64,000 nt of DNA from Dyella sedimenti (GTDB taxonomy: Bacteria; Pseudomonadota; Gammaproteobacteria; Xanthomonadales; Rhodanobacteraceae). Below are positions 7,531 to 16,653 of the stretch, piece after piece (within the stretch, counting starts at the first letter, position 1; every line of letters starts with the position of its first letter). The translations under genes were made by a program, and so were the position numbers. The notes below the pieces were generated by a model that worked only from the letters and a program-made list of their open reading frames with translations, was not told where the DNA came from and did not search any database. The stretch spans positions 144,860 through 208,859 of the forward strand of contig NZ_JAKWJO010000008.1 of NCBI RefSeq assembly GCF_022760995.1, read 5' to 3'.

Positions 7531-8921
7531 GGCCGGCCTCCCGGATTGCCCTTCTGCAACTGATCGAGGCGGTCAGGCACTGGATCGCCTTCGTAGATGC
7601 CACGCGAGCCCGCCGCGCGCGTGCCGTGGCGCTGGATGATCGCCATAGGCGAGTTGTTCGCCAGCTCCCGGCGCAGCTCCAGCTCGGTCTTGAGGTTGCG
7701 AATCTCGCGATCGAGCGTGTCGCTCTCGTGGTTCACCGCCTCCACGGCGAGCTGGTTGGCCGCCACGTTGGGCTCCTTCTTGCCGGTCAGCAGCGTGCGT
7801 TGCAGCAGTAGCGCCTTCTCCAGCACCGACGCCAGCGCAACCTCGGACGCCAGGCGCTGCGACAGCAGGTGCTGGTCCGGCTCGTCGCGCAGTGCCTCGA
7901 CCACGCCGCGCGTGATGGGCAGCGACGCGCTGCCGGCCTCCCGCAGGTTTTCGGGCGTCGTGTTCTTCGCCTTGGAGACCAGGTCCTGGAGCGCCTGCAG
8001 CTTGGCGTCGTACTCCTCCTGGATCAGGGGCGTCAGCCCGACGCCGGGCACCGTCTCCGTCTTGGTGCAGGCGTCGCAGGTGCGCTGCTCCTTCTCGCCG
8101 AGCACCCGTGTTGCCCACTCGATGGCCGCCTGCGGCGTGGTCCAGGTTTGGCACGACAGGCTCGTGCAACTGGCCGGAGCGATTGCCGACGTGTCGGTCA
8201 CCCCGCGGCCATTGACCAGGTTGTAGCCCGCGCGGGTGACGTCACCGACCACCTTGATCGCGGGCTGACCGGAGCCGCCGGCGTTGCTTCCCCCGACCCA
8301 GGGCACGCCATCGTTGCCACGGCGCGTCTCGGCCTGCTCGATGGCCGAGACGGCATCCGTGCTCGACACTGCATCACGCAACGCCATGCCTTCGGCCATC
8401 TGGCTCCAGCCGAGTTGGCCGCCCGCCGTTTCGGCCATCTTTTCGGCCATGGCGCGGCACGTCAGCTTCGAGCGGTCGAAATCCAGCCGCGCTTGCAGAA
8501 CGCCGTTGGTGAGCAGGTTGTAGAGGCCTGGATCTGCCCGCTGGATGATCAACGCCGGCAGGGACGCCACAGCACTCGTAGCACTCTGGATCACCGAGGA
8601 CATGATCTGCTGAAAGCCATTGGTGACACCGTTGAGTTGATTCTTCAACGTGGTCTGGATGCTCATGTCGCCGCAGATCAGATTGCTGTTCCAGCCGACA
8701 CCCACGCCGAGCGAGCGCATGCCGGCTGCGCGGCCCATCGAAACGGCGCTGCCGCCGCCGATGGAGTACATGACGTCATCGCCGATGACGTTGCCGCTGG
8801 TCTGGTAGCCCAGTTGGCCCCAGGCCACGCCGCTTGCCAGAACCAACGCGCCGGTAAGCGCCAAACAGATCCTCTTGCCACGAGCCGGTGGGGAGAACTG
8901 CATAGAGTCGGAACGCTTCAT
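7527..8921 (-). CDS. ICE transfer protein, TIGR03755 family (TraH-like)
   Basis: 464 residues with a signal peptide (residues ~15-35, ICLALTGALVLASGVAWG), so exported to the periplasm. The body has the family features: Gly-rich GDDVMYSIGGGSAVSMGR near residue 50, Cys-containing stretches (CGDMSIQT, CRAMAEKMAE, CTSLSCQTW, CDACTKTE) and a long helical C-terminus rich in Glu/Arg/Leu. The family occupies the place of TraH of F-type secretion systems, an outer-membrane-associated pilus assembly factor. It lies 9 bp after the TIGR03756 gene in one operon. Confidence 0.85.
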   Translation of the reverse strand: MKRSDSMQFSPPARGKRICLALTGALVLASGVAWGQLGYQTSGNVIGDDVMYSIGGGSAVSMGRAAGMRSLGVGVGWNSNLICGDMSIQTTLKNQLNGVTNGFQQIMSSVIQSATSAVASLPALIIQRADPGLYNLLTNGVLQARLDFDRSKLTCRAMAEKMAETAGGQLGWSQMAEGMALRDAVSSTDAVSAIEQAETRRGNDGVPWVGGSNAGGSGQPAIKVVGDVTRAGYNLVNGRGVTDTSAIAPASCTSLSCQTWTTPQAAIEWATRVLGEKEQRTCDACTKTETVPGVGLTPLIQEEYDAKLQALQDLVSKAKNTTPENLREAGSASLPITRGVVEALRDEPDQHLLSQRLASEVALASVLEKALLLQRTLLTGKKEPNVAANQLAVEAVNHESDTLDREIRNLKTELELRRELANNSPMAIIQRHGTRAAGSRGIYEGDPVPDRLDQLQKGNPGGRP

Positions 8922-8930
8922 CGCGACACC

Positions 8931-9878
8931 TCAAAGGAAATCAACGCTGCCAAGGAACACCTGTCCACGGCGTTCGCAGCAGGCATACGGCCGCCACAGC
9001 GCCCAGGCGTAGTCGCCTTGCTGGGCCTGGGTCAGGAAGCCGGTGCGTGGGAAAACCGTGCAGGACGAGGACAGGACGGGCGTGAGTTCCTGCCACTTGC
9101 CAGTCGAGGCATCACCCTCCATCAGCGCGCCGGCGGGCCAGTAGCCATCGCGGGCATTGGCAAGCAACGGCTGGTACACGTGCAACTGCCCGCGGCGCGT
9201 GACGACATCGCCCGCACGCTGGGCCACCACGGCTCCCGATTTGTGGTCGTCGGTCTGGTGTAGGAAGCCGCCGCGGGGATACACGTTGCCCCAAAGGTTC
9301 ATCGTGGTGCGTGCGCCGACCTCGCGCATGCCGGGAATCAATGCCTCCGGGTAGGCCATCTCGGGCACGTTGTAGCGCCAGGCAAGCGTGTCCAAGGTGC
9401 TGAGCAGATACGGCATGAATGCCGTTCCCGCGCCCTCGCAGAAGTAGCCCGAGGACGAAACAAACTGGTTGAACACCTCGACGCCGGGATGGCCGATCAC
9501 GTCGGCGTTCTTGAATTTCGCGAGATTGTTTTCGTGATCCTCGTTCGTCGTTCCATCGCCGCCCGCTTGGGCGGACGGGTTGGCCGTACTCATCGCCCGG
9601 ACTTCGACCCACGGGTTCTCGCCCGTGTTGCTGTAGCTGGAGACGACCGCATCGGGAATGTAGTGGTGCACCTTGACAGAGGTGCGCACCGTGCAGCCTC
9701 CCCAGGTGCAGTAGAGCCAGTAGCAGATACCCACCACCCGGTACTCCAAGCAATCGGGCGAGGCCACCGAGGCAACGATGGCGGTGGTGTTCAAGGCGTA
9801 GCTACCCGTGGCGCTGAGCAGCAGCAAGGAAGCCACGCCAGCCCGCATGCGGCGCATAAGGTCGAATGGCCGCTTCAT
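8931..9878 (-). CDS. ICE transfer protein, TIGR03756 family (TraU-like)
   Basis: 315 residues. A signal peptide is visible (ASLLLLSATGSYA) after a basic start. The mature protein is rich in paired Cys (CLEYRVVGICYWLYC, SCTVFPRTGF, ACCERRGQVFLG), typical of the TraU group, whose periplasmic protein works in pilus assembly and DNA transfer. The start overlaps the end of the TIGR03757 gene by 4 bp. The thioredoxin-like neighbour would fit a need for disulphide formation. Confidence 0.87.
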   Translation of the reverse strand: MKRPFDLMRRMRAGVASLLLLSATGSYALNTTAIVASVASPDCLEYRVVGICYWLYCTWGGCTVRTSVKVHHYIPDAVVSSYSNTGENPWVEVRAMSTANPSAQAGGDGTTNEDHENNLAKFKNADVIGHPGVEVFNQFVSSSGYFCEGAGTAFMPYLLSTLDTLAWRYNVPEMAYPEALIPGMREVGARTTMNLWGNVYPRGGFLHQTDDHKSGAVVAQRAGDVVTRRGQLHVYQPLLANARDGYWPAGALMEGDASTGKWQELTPVLSSSCTVFPRTGFLTQAQQGDYAWALWRPYACCERRGQVFLGSVDFL

Positions 9879-10321
9879 GGCTGGGCCCTCCGACGCTGCT
9901 CAATGCGCGCGACGGCGCGGGCCACATCCGGCTCGCCATAGACCACGTAGCGCTGATCCACCACGACAGCCGGGATGCTGGTGATGCCCAGGCTCCATGC
10001 GTCGGTGACGCCTTGGTATGCGGAAGCGATGCGGCGCTGTAGGTCGGCGCCGCCTTGGTTCAGCCGACGCTTGACGGTGGCCGCCGCCTGTTCGGGGGCG
10101 GCGGGCAGTTCAGCAGAAAGCTCCGCTTCAATCCGGCGGGCTTCGTCCAGCTCGATCAGCCGCTCGCCGCCCATGGTCTTGACCGGGTGGTGGCTGTCGG
10201 TGACGACCAGTACGTCGGCGGCGAAGGTGACGGGGCTGAACACGGCCAGGGACGCCGGCAGCGCCACGACCAGGCCAAGGGTTCGCCAGCCCGGCGCGAA
10301 CGTGGAAAAGGATGCCGGCAT
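9875..10321 (-). CDS. ICE transfer protein, TIGR03757 family (TrbC/TraW-C-like)
   Basis: 148 residues with an N-terminal signal or anchor (LGLVVALPASLAVFSPVTFA) followed by a thioredoxin-like fold lacking CxxC (VLVVTDSHHPVK at the start, SIPAVVVDQRYVVYG near the end). Such proteins are periplasmic partners in pilus assembly. It is first gene of the unit TIGR03757-TIGR03756-TIGR03755-118aa-TraG; the conserved promoter box lies about 59 nt upstream of its start. Confidence 0.85.
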   Translation of the reverse strand: MPASFSTFAPGWRTLGLVVALPASLAVFSPVTFAADVLVVTDSHHPVKTMGGERLIELDEARRIEAELSAELPAAPEQAAATVKRRLNQGGADLQRRIASAYQGVTDAWSLGITSIPAVVVDQRYVVYGEPDVARAVARIEQRRRAQP

Positions 10322-10378
10322 GTCGCGTGCCCCGAAAGTTGATCAGGGCCATAGTCAAACGCGAACCCGATGCCACCC

Positions 10379-10413
10379 CAACAAACAATGCGCATCGCGG
10401 GCTGCCCGCATAC
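10379..10413 (-). promoter_or_regulatory. Bipartite core-promoter box, TIGR03757 unit
   Basis: Read on the minus strand, a GC-rich half (about 10401-10413) is followed by GCATTGTTTGTTG (10379-10391). The same two halves with 20-21 bp between their starts occur in front of at least seven other units in the window. Half A lies 59 nt from the start codon. Confidence 0.6.
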
Positions 10414-10431
10414 CTGCTTGTCCCGCGCCAA

Positions 10432-10457
10432 TAAAAAAACGGAGGCCGAAGCCTCCG
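10432..10457 (-). terminator. Intrinsic terminator of radC
   Basis: On the minus strand, CGGAGGC-ttcg-GCCTCCG followed by seven T. It lies 26 bp beyond the radC stop and separates radC from the TIGR03757 unit. Confidence 0.85.
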
Positions 10458-10483
10458 CGAGGATCAATGAAGCAATGCGACCG

Positions 10484-10978
10484 TTACAGCAGGCCTGACT
10501 CCGCAAAGGAGAACGGGGAACCTTGGCCTACGATGATGTGATCCAGTACCCGTACATCGATGAGCGCCAGCGCGGCCTGCAGTTGCTGGGTCAGCACGCG
10601 ATCCGCGCTCGACGGCTCGGAGATGCCCGAGGGGTGCTGGTGCGCGAAGACCACCGCGGCGGCGTTCAACTCCAGCACACGCTGTACGACGACACGTGGA
10701 TAAACAGAAGTCGAGTTGATCGTGCCCCTGAACAATGGCTCGTAGGCCAGCACTTGGTGCATGCTGTCCAGGAACACAGCGGCGAATATCTCGTTGGGTT
10801 CAGCGACCAGTTTCACGCGCAGATAGTCCCGCACGGCGGCCGGCCGGCTGAGGCACGGTCCAGCTTTGAAGATCCGTTTTTCCAGCAGCACGATGGCCTG
10901 CCGGATGATCCAGTCCTCGTGCTGGGCAGCTACGGCGGAAAGCGACTCCACACAGGAGTCATTGATGGCGAAAGACAT
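10484..10978 (-). CDS. radC: RadC family JAB-domain protein
   Basis: 164 residues from the ATG at 10978 (MSFAINDSCVESL), behind a GGAGG site. The JAB/MPN metalloprotease-like signature is complete: a Glu at NEIFAAVFLDS, then HQHPSGISEPSSADR. ICE-borne RadC proteins lack the N-terminal helix-hairpin-helix part of chromosomal RadC, as here; their biochemical role is not settled, and a part in anti-defence or DNA processing is often proposed. It ends at an intrinsic terminator and starts behind a structured leader that fits the radC RNA motif. It is thus at least partly independent of the transfer operon upstream. Confidence 0.92.
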   Translation of the reverse strand: MSFAINDSCVESLSAVAAQHEDWIIRQAIVLLEKRIFKAGPCLSRPAAVRDYLRVKLVAEPNEIFAAVFLDSMHQVLAYEPLFRGTINSTSVYPRVVVQRVLELNAAAVVFAHQHPSGISEPSSADRVLTQQLQAALALIDVRVLDHIIVGQGSPFSFAESGLL

Positions 10979-11191
10979 GGCGAACCTCCAGACGGTGAGA
11001 TCGGAGGGCGCGCGCCCCCGAGGGCAAGCCCTCCTGGGGATGAGAATGAAAAGGTGCATCCATCACCGCGATTGCGGTGACCGTTCGCGGCCAGGATGCA
11101 AGGCGAACGAGTCGCGGTCAGCGCAGAGGACTGCGCCGTAGCCTTGAAGACCGGGGCTACCTGGGCATGTCGCCGACGACGTCGGCAGGCA
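10979..11191 (-). ncRNA. radC-type leader RNA, copy 1
   Basis: Leader of radC. In minus-strand order: hairpin GCCGAC/GTCGGC (11172-11186), the word CATG, hairpin GTAGCC/GGCTAC around a GGTCTTCAA loop (11138-11160), hairpin CGCAG/CTGCG, a fourth stem TTCGC/GCGAA with GCAT in its loop, and a GGAGGGC/GCCCTCC hairpin just before the ribosome site. Four further copies at 42.5-48.2 kb keep the stems with compensating base changes. The first two stems overlap the last codons of the DsbA-like gene. It agrees in place and gene context with the published radC RNA motif. Confidence 0.75.
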
Positions 11192-11921
11192 TTTCGGATG
11201 TGGGTGTGTTGGTCGAACCGTCAGCCGCCAGCATGTCCATGGCTGACAGCAAGGCATCGCCCTCGATCGGCCCCTGCAGCAGGATGGCCTGGCCCGTCTG
11301 GCGATCGAGCAGGCGCAGTGATGGCGTGGCGGTTACGCCGCTCTTGGTGGCTTCCGCAGCCTGGGCGCGGATAGCCGCACTGGGTCTTTCGCTTGACATG
11401 CACTGCTCGATGGCTGGCGTCGATTCGGGGTAGCGCAAGCCATCCGGCAAGCCCTGGCCGTCGCTGCGCGTGTGGGCATAGACCCATTCGACCGCCTGCC
11501 AGAACGCGGCATGCCCGCCAGCTTCGGCTGCGCATTCGGCCAGACGTGCCTCGGCCGACGCAGCCGGCTCGTGCGCGGCCAGCGGCTGGTGGTGCCATTG
11601 CAGCGCCACGTCGGCGTTGGTGCCCACCCACCGCTTGAGCTGCGGGAAATACTCCCGGCAGAACGGGCACTCCAGGTCAGCATAGAGCGTCAGCGTGAAA
11701 CGGCCTTTGGGGTTGCCCATTAGCCAGGGCGGCCCGGCCACCGGTGCCATGCTGACCGGCGTGGGCGGCTGCGGCGGGGATTCGCCGGGCGATCTCGACA
11801 CAAGCCAGATCAGCAGCAGCGCGACCAGCACAGCAGCCAATGCCCAGGGCCAGCGGGGCCGCCCGTTGCGGCGGCGGAACGCCTGGACCTGCATCGGAAT
11901 GGAAGGACGTTTCTGTTCCAT
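11157..11921 (-). CDS. DsbA/thioredoxin-like thiol oxidoreductase
   Basis: 254 residues. A basic N-terminus, one membrane anchor near residues 25-43 (WALAAVLVALLLIWLVS), a Pro-rich spacer and then a thioredoxin-fold domain with a CPFC active site at YADLECPFCREY and the cis-Pro loop GVTATPSLRLL. It should act in the periplasm on disulphides of the Cys-rich TraU- and TraH-like proteins. It is the last transfer gene of the minus-strand unit from 19651. Its final codons (PADVVGDMPR) are also the first hairpin of the radC leader RNA, an unusual double use of sequence. Confidence 0.88.
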   Translation of the reverse strand: MEQKRPSIPMQVQAFRRRNGRPRWPWALAAVLVALLLIWLVSRSPGESPPQPPTPVSMAPVAGPPWLMGNPKGRFTLTLYADLECPFCREYFPQLKRWVGTNADVALQWHHQPLAAHEPAASAEARLAECAAEAGGHAAFWQAVEWVYAHTRSDGQGLPDGLRYPESTPAIEQCMSSERPSAAIRAQAAEATKSGVTATPSLRLLDRQTGQAILLQGPIEGDALLSAMDMLAADGSTNTPTSEMPADVVGDMPR

Positions 11922-11934
11922 GGCGTTCTCCGTC

Positions 11935-14802
11935 TTACGACAGTTCCAGGGCCGGCGACTCGATGCCGCGCGCCTGGTCGATCTTCTCGGCCACCTTGAA
12001 GGCCGCTTCCAGTTCGGTGCAGCCGTAGTGCTGCATGAGCTGGTAGCGCTCGGCCTTCTCTTCGGGTTCGGTCTGCGCCAACGCCAAGTACAGGCTGGGC
12101 GGCACGGCGCGGAACAGCACTTCCATGCTCTTGGAGAGGATGACGCCCTCGGTGAATTTCCCCGCCTCCTTGCGCGCAGAAAGCATCAGCGCTTTCTGCG
12201 CGGGTGAGAGTTCGCGGAAGCGTGCGATCTTCTCGACCTCATCGGGCGGCATCGACAGGCAGATCCACCACTCAATCATGTTGAGCATGGGCTCCGCGGC
12301 ACGCGGCAGATCGTCGATATTTTGTGTAGCCAGCCAGAACCAGGCCCCTAGCTTGCGCCACATTTTTGTAATTTTTACGACGTAGGGCGCGAGTAGCGGG
12401 TTCTTCGTGATGATGTGGCCTTCGTCGGTCACATTGATGATCGGACGGCCCAGGTACTGGTCGCGCTCGGCGATGTTGTTCACCGTGCTGATCAGGCTGA
12501 TGTAGGCGATGGAGAGCTGCGCGTTGTAGCCCTCCCGAGCATAGGTCGCGAGATCCACCAGGGTGATATCGGCCTCGGGCCACGGCGTGCCATCGCGATC
12601 GAACATCTCGCCGTCCGTGCCTTGGCAGAACATGTCCATCGCGTCCGCCATCTCCAGCAGCCGCACGCGCCGCATCTCGGGCAGCGTCGGGTCCTGGCCG
12701 CGCGTGCGCAGCGCGTTGCGCACGTCGCGCGTGAGCACCGTGCGTTTCTCGGCCACGCAGTGCTCGGCGGCATCGAGGATGCACTGGCGGATCAGCGAGC
12801 GATCGGCCCGCGTCATCCGAGCTTCTTCCTTGTCCTCGCCGCCTGTGATCATCAGCCGTGCCGTGATCTCCAGTTCACCCAGCACGTCGCGCTGCTCGTC
12901 CTCCTCCATGACCGAGGAATCGGCTGGCAATTCATCATCCAGTGCATCGGCATCAAGCGTCTGCACGTTGCTGGGCGTTTCGATCAGCCGGCGAGCGTCG
13001 GCGAACGGCGCCAGGCTGATGCCTGAGCCAGGAGCCAGCTTGACTCGGTTTACGGTCAGACCCAGGCGCTTGGCGAAGTCGCTGAACAAACCGAAGCTGT
13101 TGCCGGCTTCCACGATGAACAGCCGCGGCCGGTAGATGGCCGTGACCTGATTCAAGAGGTTGTTGAGCGTTGCGCTCTTGCCCGAGCCGGTGGGGCCGAA
13201 TAGGAACAGATGGGCGTTCATCTGCCTGTCCAAGCGGTTCAGCGGATCAAACGTGATCGGCCCGCCACCGCGGTTGAAGAACGTGTTGCCCGGATGGCCC
13301 GTACCCTGGCTGCGACCCCACGCCGGCGAGAGATTCGCCACATGCTGGGCGAACATCAGTTGGGTGAACCAGTTCCGCCGATCCTGCGCAGGGTTGTAGC
13401 AGCACGGTAGCCAGCGCAGGTAGCTGTTGAGCGGCGCGACTTCATCGTCCTCGCGCACGGGCTGCAACCCCGCGTTGAGCATCACGTTGGCGAGGTCCAG
13501 GCCGCGCCTGTCAAGCTCGGCTTCGTCGCGTCCGCGCAGATAGAAGGCCAGCGTGCCGCGGTAGAGCTTGTGCGCGCTGCCGATGAGCGAGCGCGCCTCC
13601 TGCACATCCTTGAGCGTCTGCTCCGATGCCAGTGTTTCGCCGACAGCCTTCTTCGCCAGGTGATTCAGGTGCGATTCGAGGATGTCCTGGGGCGTCGCCA
13701 CCATGGTCAGACACATCGTGGTGTCTTCGGGCATCTGATCGAAAAGCGTGTTGATCGCATCGCCCTTGCGGGTTTCGCCAGTCAGGTGTCCCGTACCGGG
13801 CGGCATGCGTAGTCGGTCGGTGACCAGCACACGGTGCGGCATGCCGTCGAAGTACCAGGTGCCGTGCCCGGCATCGGAGCGAGGCTGACCGAAGAACAGC
13901 CGTTGGCTGAAATCCCGACCACTCGCCAGCTCGATCTCGCCTTCCTCCACCTCGTCGGGATAGCGGGCCAGCGCATAGAAGCGCTCTCGATCCTCAGCGC
14001 TTGGTCCGAGCATCGTTGGCCGTGGGTTGAACCACCGCAGCAACCAGTCGTGAACATCGGCCGCGACCATGCGCCGGGCCTGGATGCCGGCGTTCGCCAG
14101 GCCGCCGCAAAGGCGATCGCAGACGATGTTCAGCATTTGCTCGGGTGTCTGGCCACGGCGGTTCGCCTGACCGGTGGCCCGGCGATAGACCACCATGCGC
14201 ACGCGCCGCGTCTGGCCGCGCCAGCGCAACCGCGTGACCACCGTGTCCTCGAACAGGCCGCCGGGCTTGGCCACCGCGCGCAGGTGGTGGCCGAAGAAGC
14301 GAAGATAGAACTCGGTGAAGGCCGTGCCGCGAGCGCGCGGCTGCACGTAGTTGCGCAGGGTCTGCATGTACTGGTCGAAGCTGGGTTCGTCTTGGGCGTA
14401 GAGCTGGAGCACCCAGGGGTTCTCGTCCAGCTCATCGAACGAATCCTGGAGCGCGTTTTCGAGCGCGTCGCGGGCATGCGCGAGCCAGCCAGGCTCCCGA
14501 CCTTCGGTGCCCAGCGGGACCAGCTCGTAGAAGGCTGCGACCGATTGCCCGTCCTCCAGCAGCATGGACTTCGACGGCGGCAGGAACTCCACCCACGGCA
14601 GCAGCTCCGCGAACGACTGCGCGACGTCGTACAGCGCCTGCTCGTCCGCCACGGTCGCCGGCTTGCGGCCCTGGATCGTCGCTCCGGGTTCGGCGATGCC
14701 GGCCTGGCGCAACGCCTCGACGTGGCGCTGCCAGCCGTCCGGCTGCTCGTCATTGCCACCATCGGATGCAGCCAGCTTCGGCCAAGGGAGTTTCCAGCGC
14801 AT
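11935..14802 (-). CDS. Type IV secretion ATPase, TraC/VirB4 family (TIGR03744)
   Basis: 955 residues, normal length. It is the large ATPase that energises pilus assembly and DNA transfer at the inner membrane. Walker A FLFGPTGSGKSATL lies near residue 535; the Walker B region with INVTDEGHIITKNP and the later WLATQNIDDLP motif are present downstream. The N-terminal 400 residues form the TraC_F-like region. The start overlaps the lipoprotein stop by one base. No defects are seen. Confidence 0.95.
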   Translation of the reverse strand: MRWKLPWPKLAASDGGNDEQPDGWQRHVEALRQAGIAEPGATIQGRKPATVADEQALYDVAQSFAELLPWVEFLPPSKSMLLEDGQSVAAFYELVPLGTEGREPGWLAHARDALENALQDSFDELDENPWVLQLYAQDEPSFDQYMQTLRNYVQPRARGTAFTEFYLRFFGHHLRAVAKPGGLFEDTVVTRLRWRGQTRRVRMVVYRRATGQANRRGQTPEQMLNIVCDRLCGGLANAGIQARRMVAADVHDWLLRWFNPRPTMLGPSAEDRERFYALARYPDEVEEGEIELASGRDFSQRLFFGQPRSDAGHGTWYFDGMPHRVLVTDRLRMPPGTGHLTGETRKGDAINTLFDQMPEDTTMCLTMVATPQDILESHLNHLAKKAVGETLASEQTLKDVQEARSLIGSAHKLYRGTLAFYLRGRDEAELDRRGLDLANVMLNAGLQPVREDDEVAPLNSYLRWLPCCYNPAQDRRNWFTQLMFAQHVANLSPAWGRSQGTGHPGNTFFNRGGGPITFDPLNRLDRQMNAHLFLFGPTGSGKSATLNNLLNQVTAIYRPRLFIVEAGNSFGLFSDFAKRLGLTVNRVKLAPGSGISLAPFADARRLIETPSNVQTLDADALDDELPADSSVMEEDEQRDVLGELEITARLMITGGEDKEEARMTRADRSLIRQCILDAAEHCVAEKRTVLTRDVRNALRTRGQDPTLPEMRRVRLLEMADAMDMFCQGTDGEMFDRDGTPWPEADITLVDLATYAREGYNAQLSIAYISLISTVNNIAERDQYLGRPIINVTDEGHIITKNPLLAPYVVKITKMWRKLGAWFWLATQNIDDLPRAAEPMLNMIEWWICLSMPPDEVEKIARFRELSPAQKALMLSARKEAGKFTEGVILSKSMEVLFRAVPPSLYLALAQTEPEEKAERYQLMQHYGCTELEAAFKVAEKIDQARGIESPALELS

Positions 14803-15242
14803 CAGTAGTCCTCCACGCGCTCGCCCGGCATGGCGTACTGCACGCGCTGGTACAGGGGGAAGACTGTCGTGTAGCCCGGAACCGGCACGGGGTCGGTACC
14901 CGCCAGGTGCGGGTACACATACATGACAAGGTCGGGGTTCGGCAGGCGGTGGAACTGGCGATAAACCTCGTTTCGCGCCGTGCGCGTGTAGCGCATCTGT
15001 TCGGCGGGTGCGGCCTCCACGTCGGCCTCGGTCAGCGGCCGGCGCAGGCTCTGGCGTGCATCGAGCAATTGCCTGCGCGCCACCTGGCCGGCGCCACCGC
15101 TGCCGTCGCCGGCGTTCTGCTGCCAGATGTCCATCATCGTGCTGTCGCCGTGCGGGAGCAGCTTTTCCTTGCTGGTGGCACAGCCGCCGAGCACCGCGAC
15201 GGCGAGGGCCAGCGCCAGGCCCTTATTCAAGTTCGAGAGCAT
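14802..15242 (-). CDS. Conjugative transfer lipoprotein, TIGR03751 family (TraV-like)
   Basis: 146 residues from the ATG at 15242. A signal sequence ends in a lipobox (AVLGGCATS), so it should be lipid-anchored, as is TraV of F-type systems, which joins the core channel. Small conserved motifs of the family follow (HGDSTMMDIW, NPDLVMYVYPHL). It overlaps the end of the TIGR03752 gene by 20 bp and the start of the VirB4 gene by one base. Confidence 0.87.
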   Translation of the reverse strand: MLSNLNKGLALALAVAVLGGCATSKEKLLPHGDSTMMDIWQQNAGDGSGGAGQVARRQLLDARQSLRRPLTEADVEAAPAEQMRYTRTARNEVYRQFHRLPNPDLVMYVYPHLAGTDPVPVPGYTTVFPLYQRVQYAMPGERVEDY

Positions 15243-16653
15243 GGCTTTCTCCTGCGCGGTGATCGACCTTGCGGCCTTCGGGATCGAAGTCGATGGCAAG
15301 CGGCTTTTCGAGGTGGACGGCGACCTTCGCGCCGGGCTGGACATAGACGGCGGCGAACGCCTGGCCGTATAGCTTGTTCACCCAGTCGGCCATGTCGCGC
15401 ACGCCACCGGCCAGGATGCGGCCCACGGCTTCATTGCCCGAGATGCCGACGCTGCCGATGGAGCCGTCGGCGCCGACGTAGGACATCTGGCCGCTGTCGC
15501 TGTCGATCAGCGAGGCGACGCCGGCACCGGCGGCGGTAATCAGGGCTTGCGAGCCAAGGTACTGCTGGGCGTTGCTGCGACGCTCCCCGCTGACGCAGGG
15601 AATGCCGTATGGGTCGCTGATCCAGCCCAGGCCTCCACTTTGAGAGTTCTGCTGCTGGTTGTTCTGCTGGTTGCCGTCGCGGTCTTCGGGGATGGTGCGG
15701 ATCGTGCCGTCGTGGAAGACGAAGGTGATGCTGCGTACCTGGCCGCGCACGCACGAGAGCGTCCAGTCGCCCGATGCGGTGCCGCTGAACACGGCACCGG
15801 CCACGTCGGGAATGTCGATGCCATTGGCGGTCAGGTTGTCCGATCCGACCAACACCTTGAAGGGGTACGGATCGTTGACGGTTCCGTCGATCGGCACGCG
15901 GCCGATCAGCGCCGTCATCGCCACCGACCCCATCAGCGTCGAATTGGTCGGTACGGTATAGACCGCCTTGGCGCTCTTCACGCCTGCGGCGCGTGCGCCC
16001 GCGTTCGCCACGGTTTCCGCCGTGGTTTCCAACGTGCTCTGCGCGGGGCCGAAGCTCGTCGGGAAGCTCATGCCGCTACCCGTGCCACGACTGCTGTTGC
16101 GCCCCTCGACTTTCCTCGCATCGTCGGGTTCGACCCAGCGCACGCCGCCTTCCATGCCGGCCTCGTCGCCGTCACGCAGCCCCAGACCCACCGGCAGGTC
16201 GGCATGGCCGCCGCCACGTCCGCCGATACTGTCCAGGCGCCGTTGCAGGTCGGCAAGTAGCCCTTCGGTCTGCTGGCGTGCGCTGGCTGCCTGCTCTTGG
16301 TCGCGACGCAGGTTGGTGCGCTCGGAGTCGAGGGCCGAATTGATGCGCTGGTCAATGGAGTTCTCGCGCTGGCGCAGTCGCTGGTTCTCTTCGCGCTGGG
16401 ATTTGTTGTCCGAGAGCGCGGTCTGAAGCTCGGTGCGCAACTGCTTCACTTGGGCAACGAGCGTCGCCACGGTGTCGCGCGGGGTATCGCCCTCGATGCC
16501 CAGCGCCTTCATTTCCGCTGGAGTGAGCTTGGCGCCGGCGTCCGCGGTCGGTGGTGCCGAAGTGCTGCCACCCGAGAACAGCCGGATGGCGACGAACAGC
16601 ACCAGCACGGCAACCGGGATCATCAGCCACTTCAGGAGTCCATTACTGCGCAT
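15223..16653 (-). CDS. ICE transfer protein, TIGR03752 family (TraB/VirB10-like)
   Basis: 476 residues from ATG 16653 (MRSNGLLKWLM). One N-terminal membrane anchor (IPVAVLVLFVAIRLF), a coiled-coil-rich stretch near residues 70-150, a Gly-rich linker, and a beta-rich C-terminal domain with FSGTASGDWTLSCVRG and a Cys pair. This is the arrangement of TraB/VirB10, which spans the envelope and senses ATPase activity. It overlaps the TIGR03749 stop by 11 bp. Confidence 0.87.
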   Translation of the reverse strand: MRSNGLLKWLMIPVAVLVLFVAIRLFSGGSTSAPPTADAGAKLTPAEMKALGIEGDTPRDTVATLVAQVKQLRTELQTALSDNKSQREENQRLRQRENSIDQRINSALDSERTNLRRDQEQAASARQQTEGLLADLQRRLDSIGGRGGGHADLPVGLGLRDGDEAGMEGGVRWVEPDDARKVEGRNSSRGTGSGMSFPTSFGPAQSTLETTAETVANAGARAAGVKSAKAVYTVPTNSTLMGSVAMTALIGRVPIDGTVNDPYPFKVLVGSDNLTANGIDIPDVAGAVFSGTASGDWTLSCVRGQVRSITFVFHDGTIRTIPEDRDGNQQNNQQQNSQSGGLGWISDPYGIPCVSGERRSNAQQYLGSQALITAAGAGVASLIDSDSGQMSYVGADGSIGSVGISGNEAVGRILAGGVRDMADWVNKLYGQAFAAVYVQPGAKVAVHLEKPLAIDFDPEGRKVDHRAGESHALELE

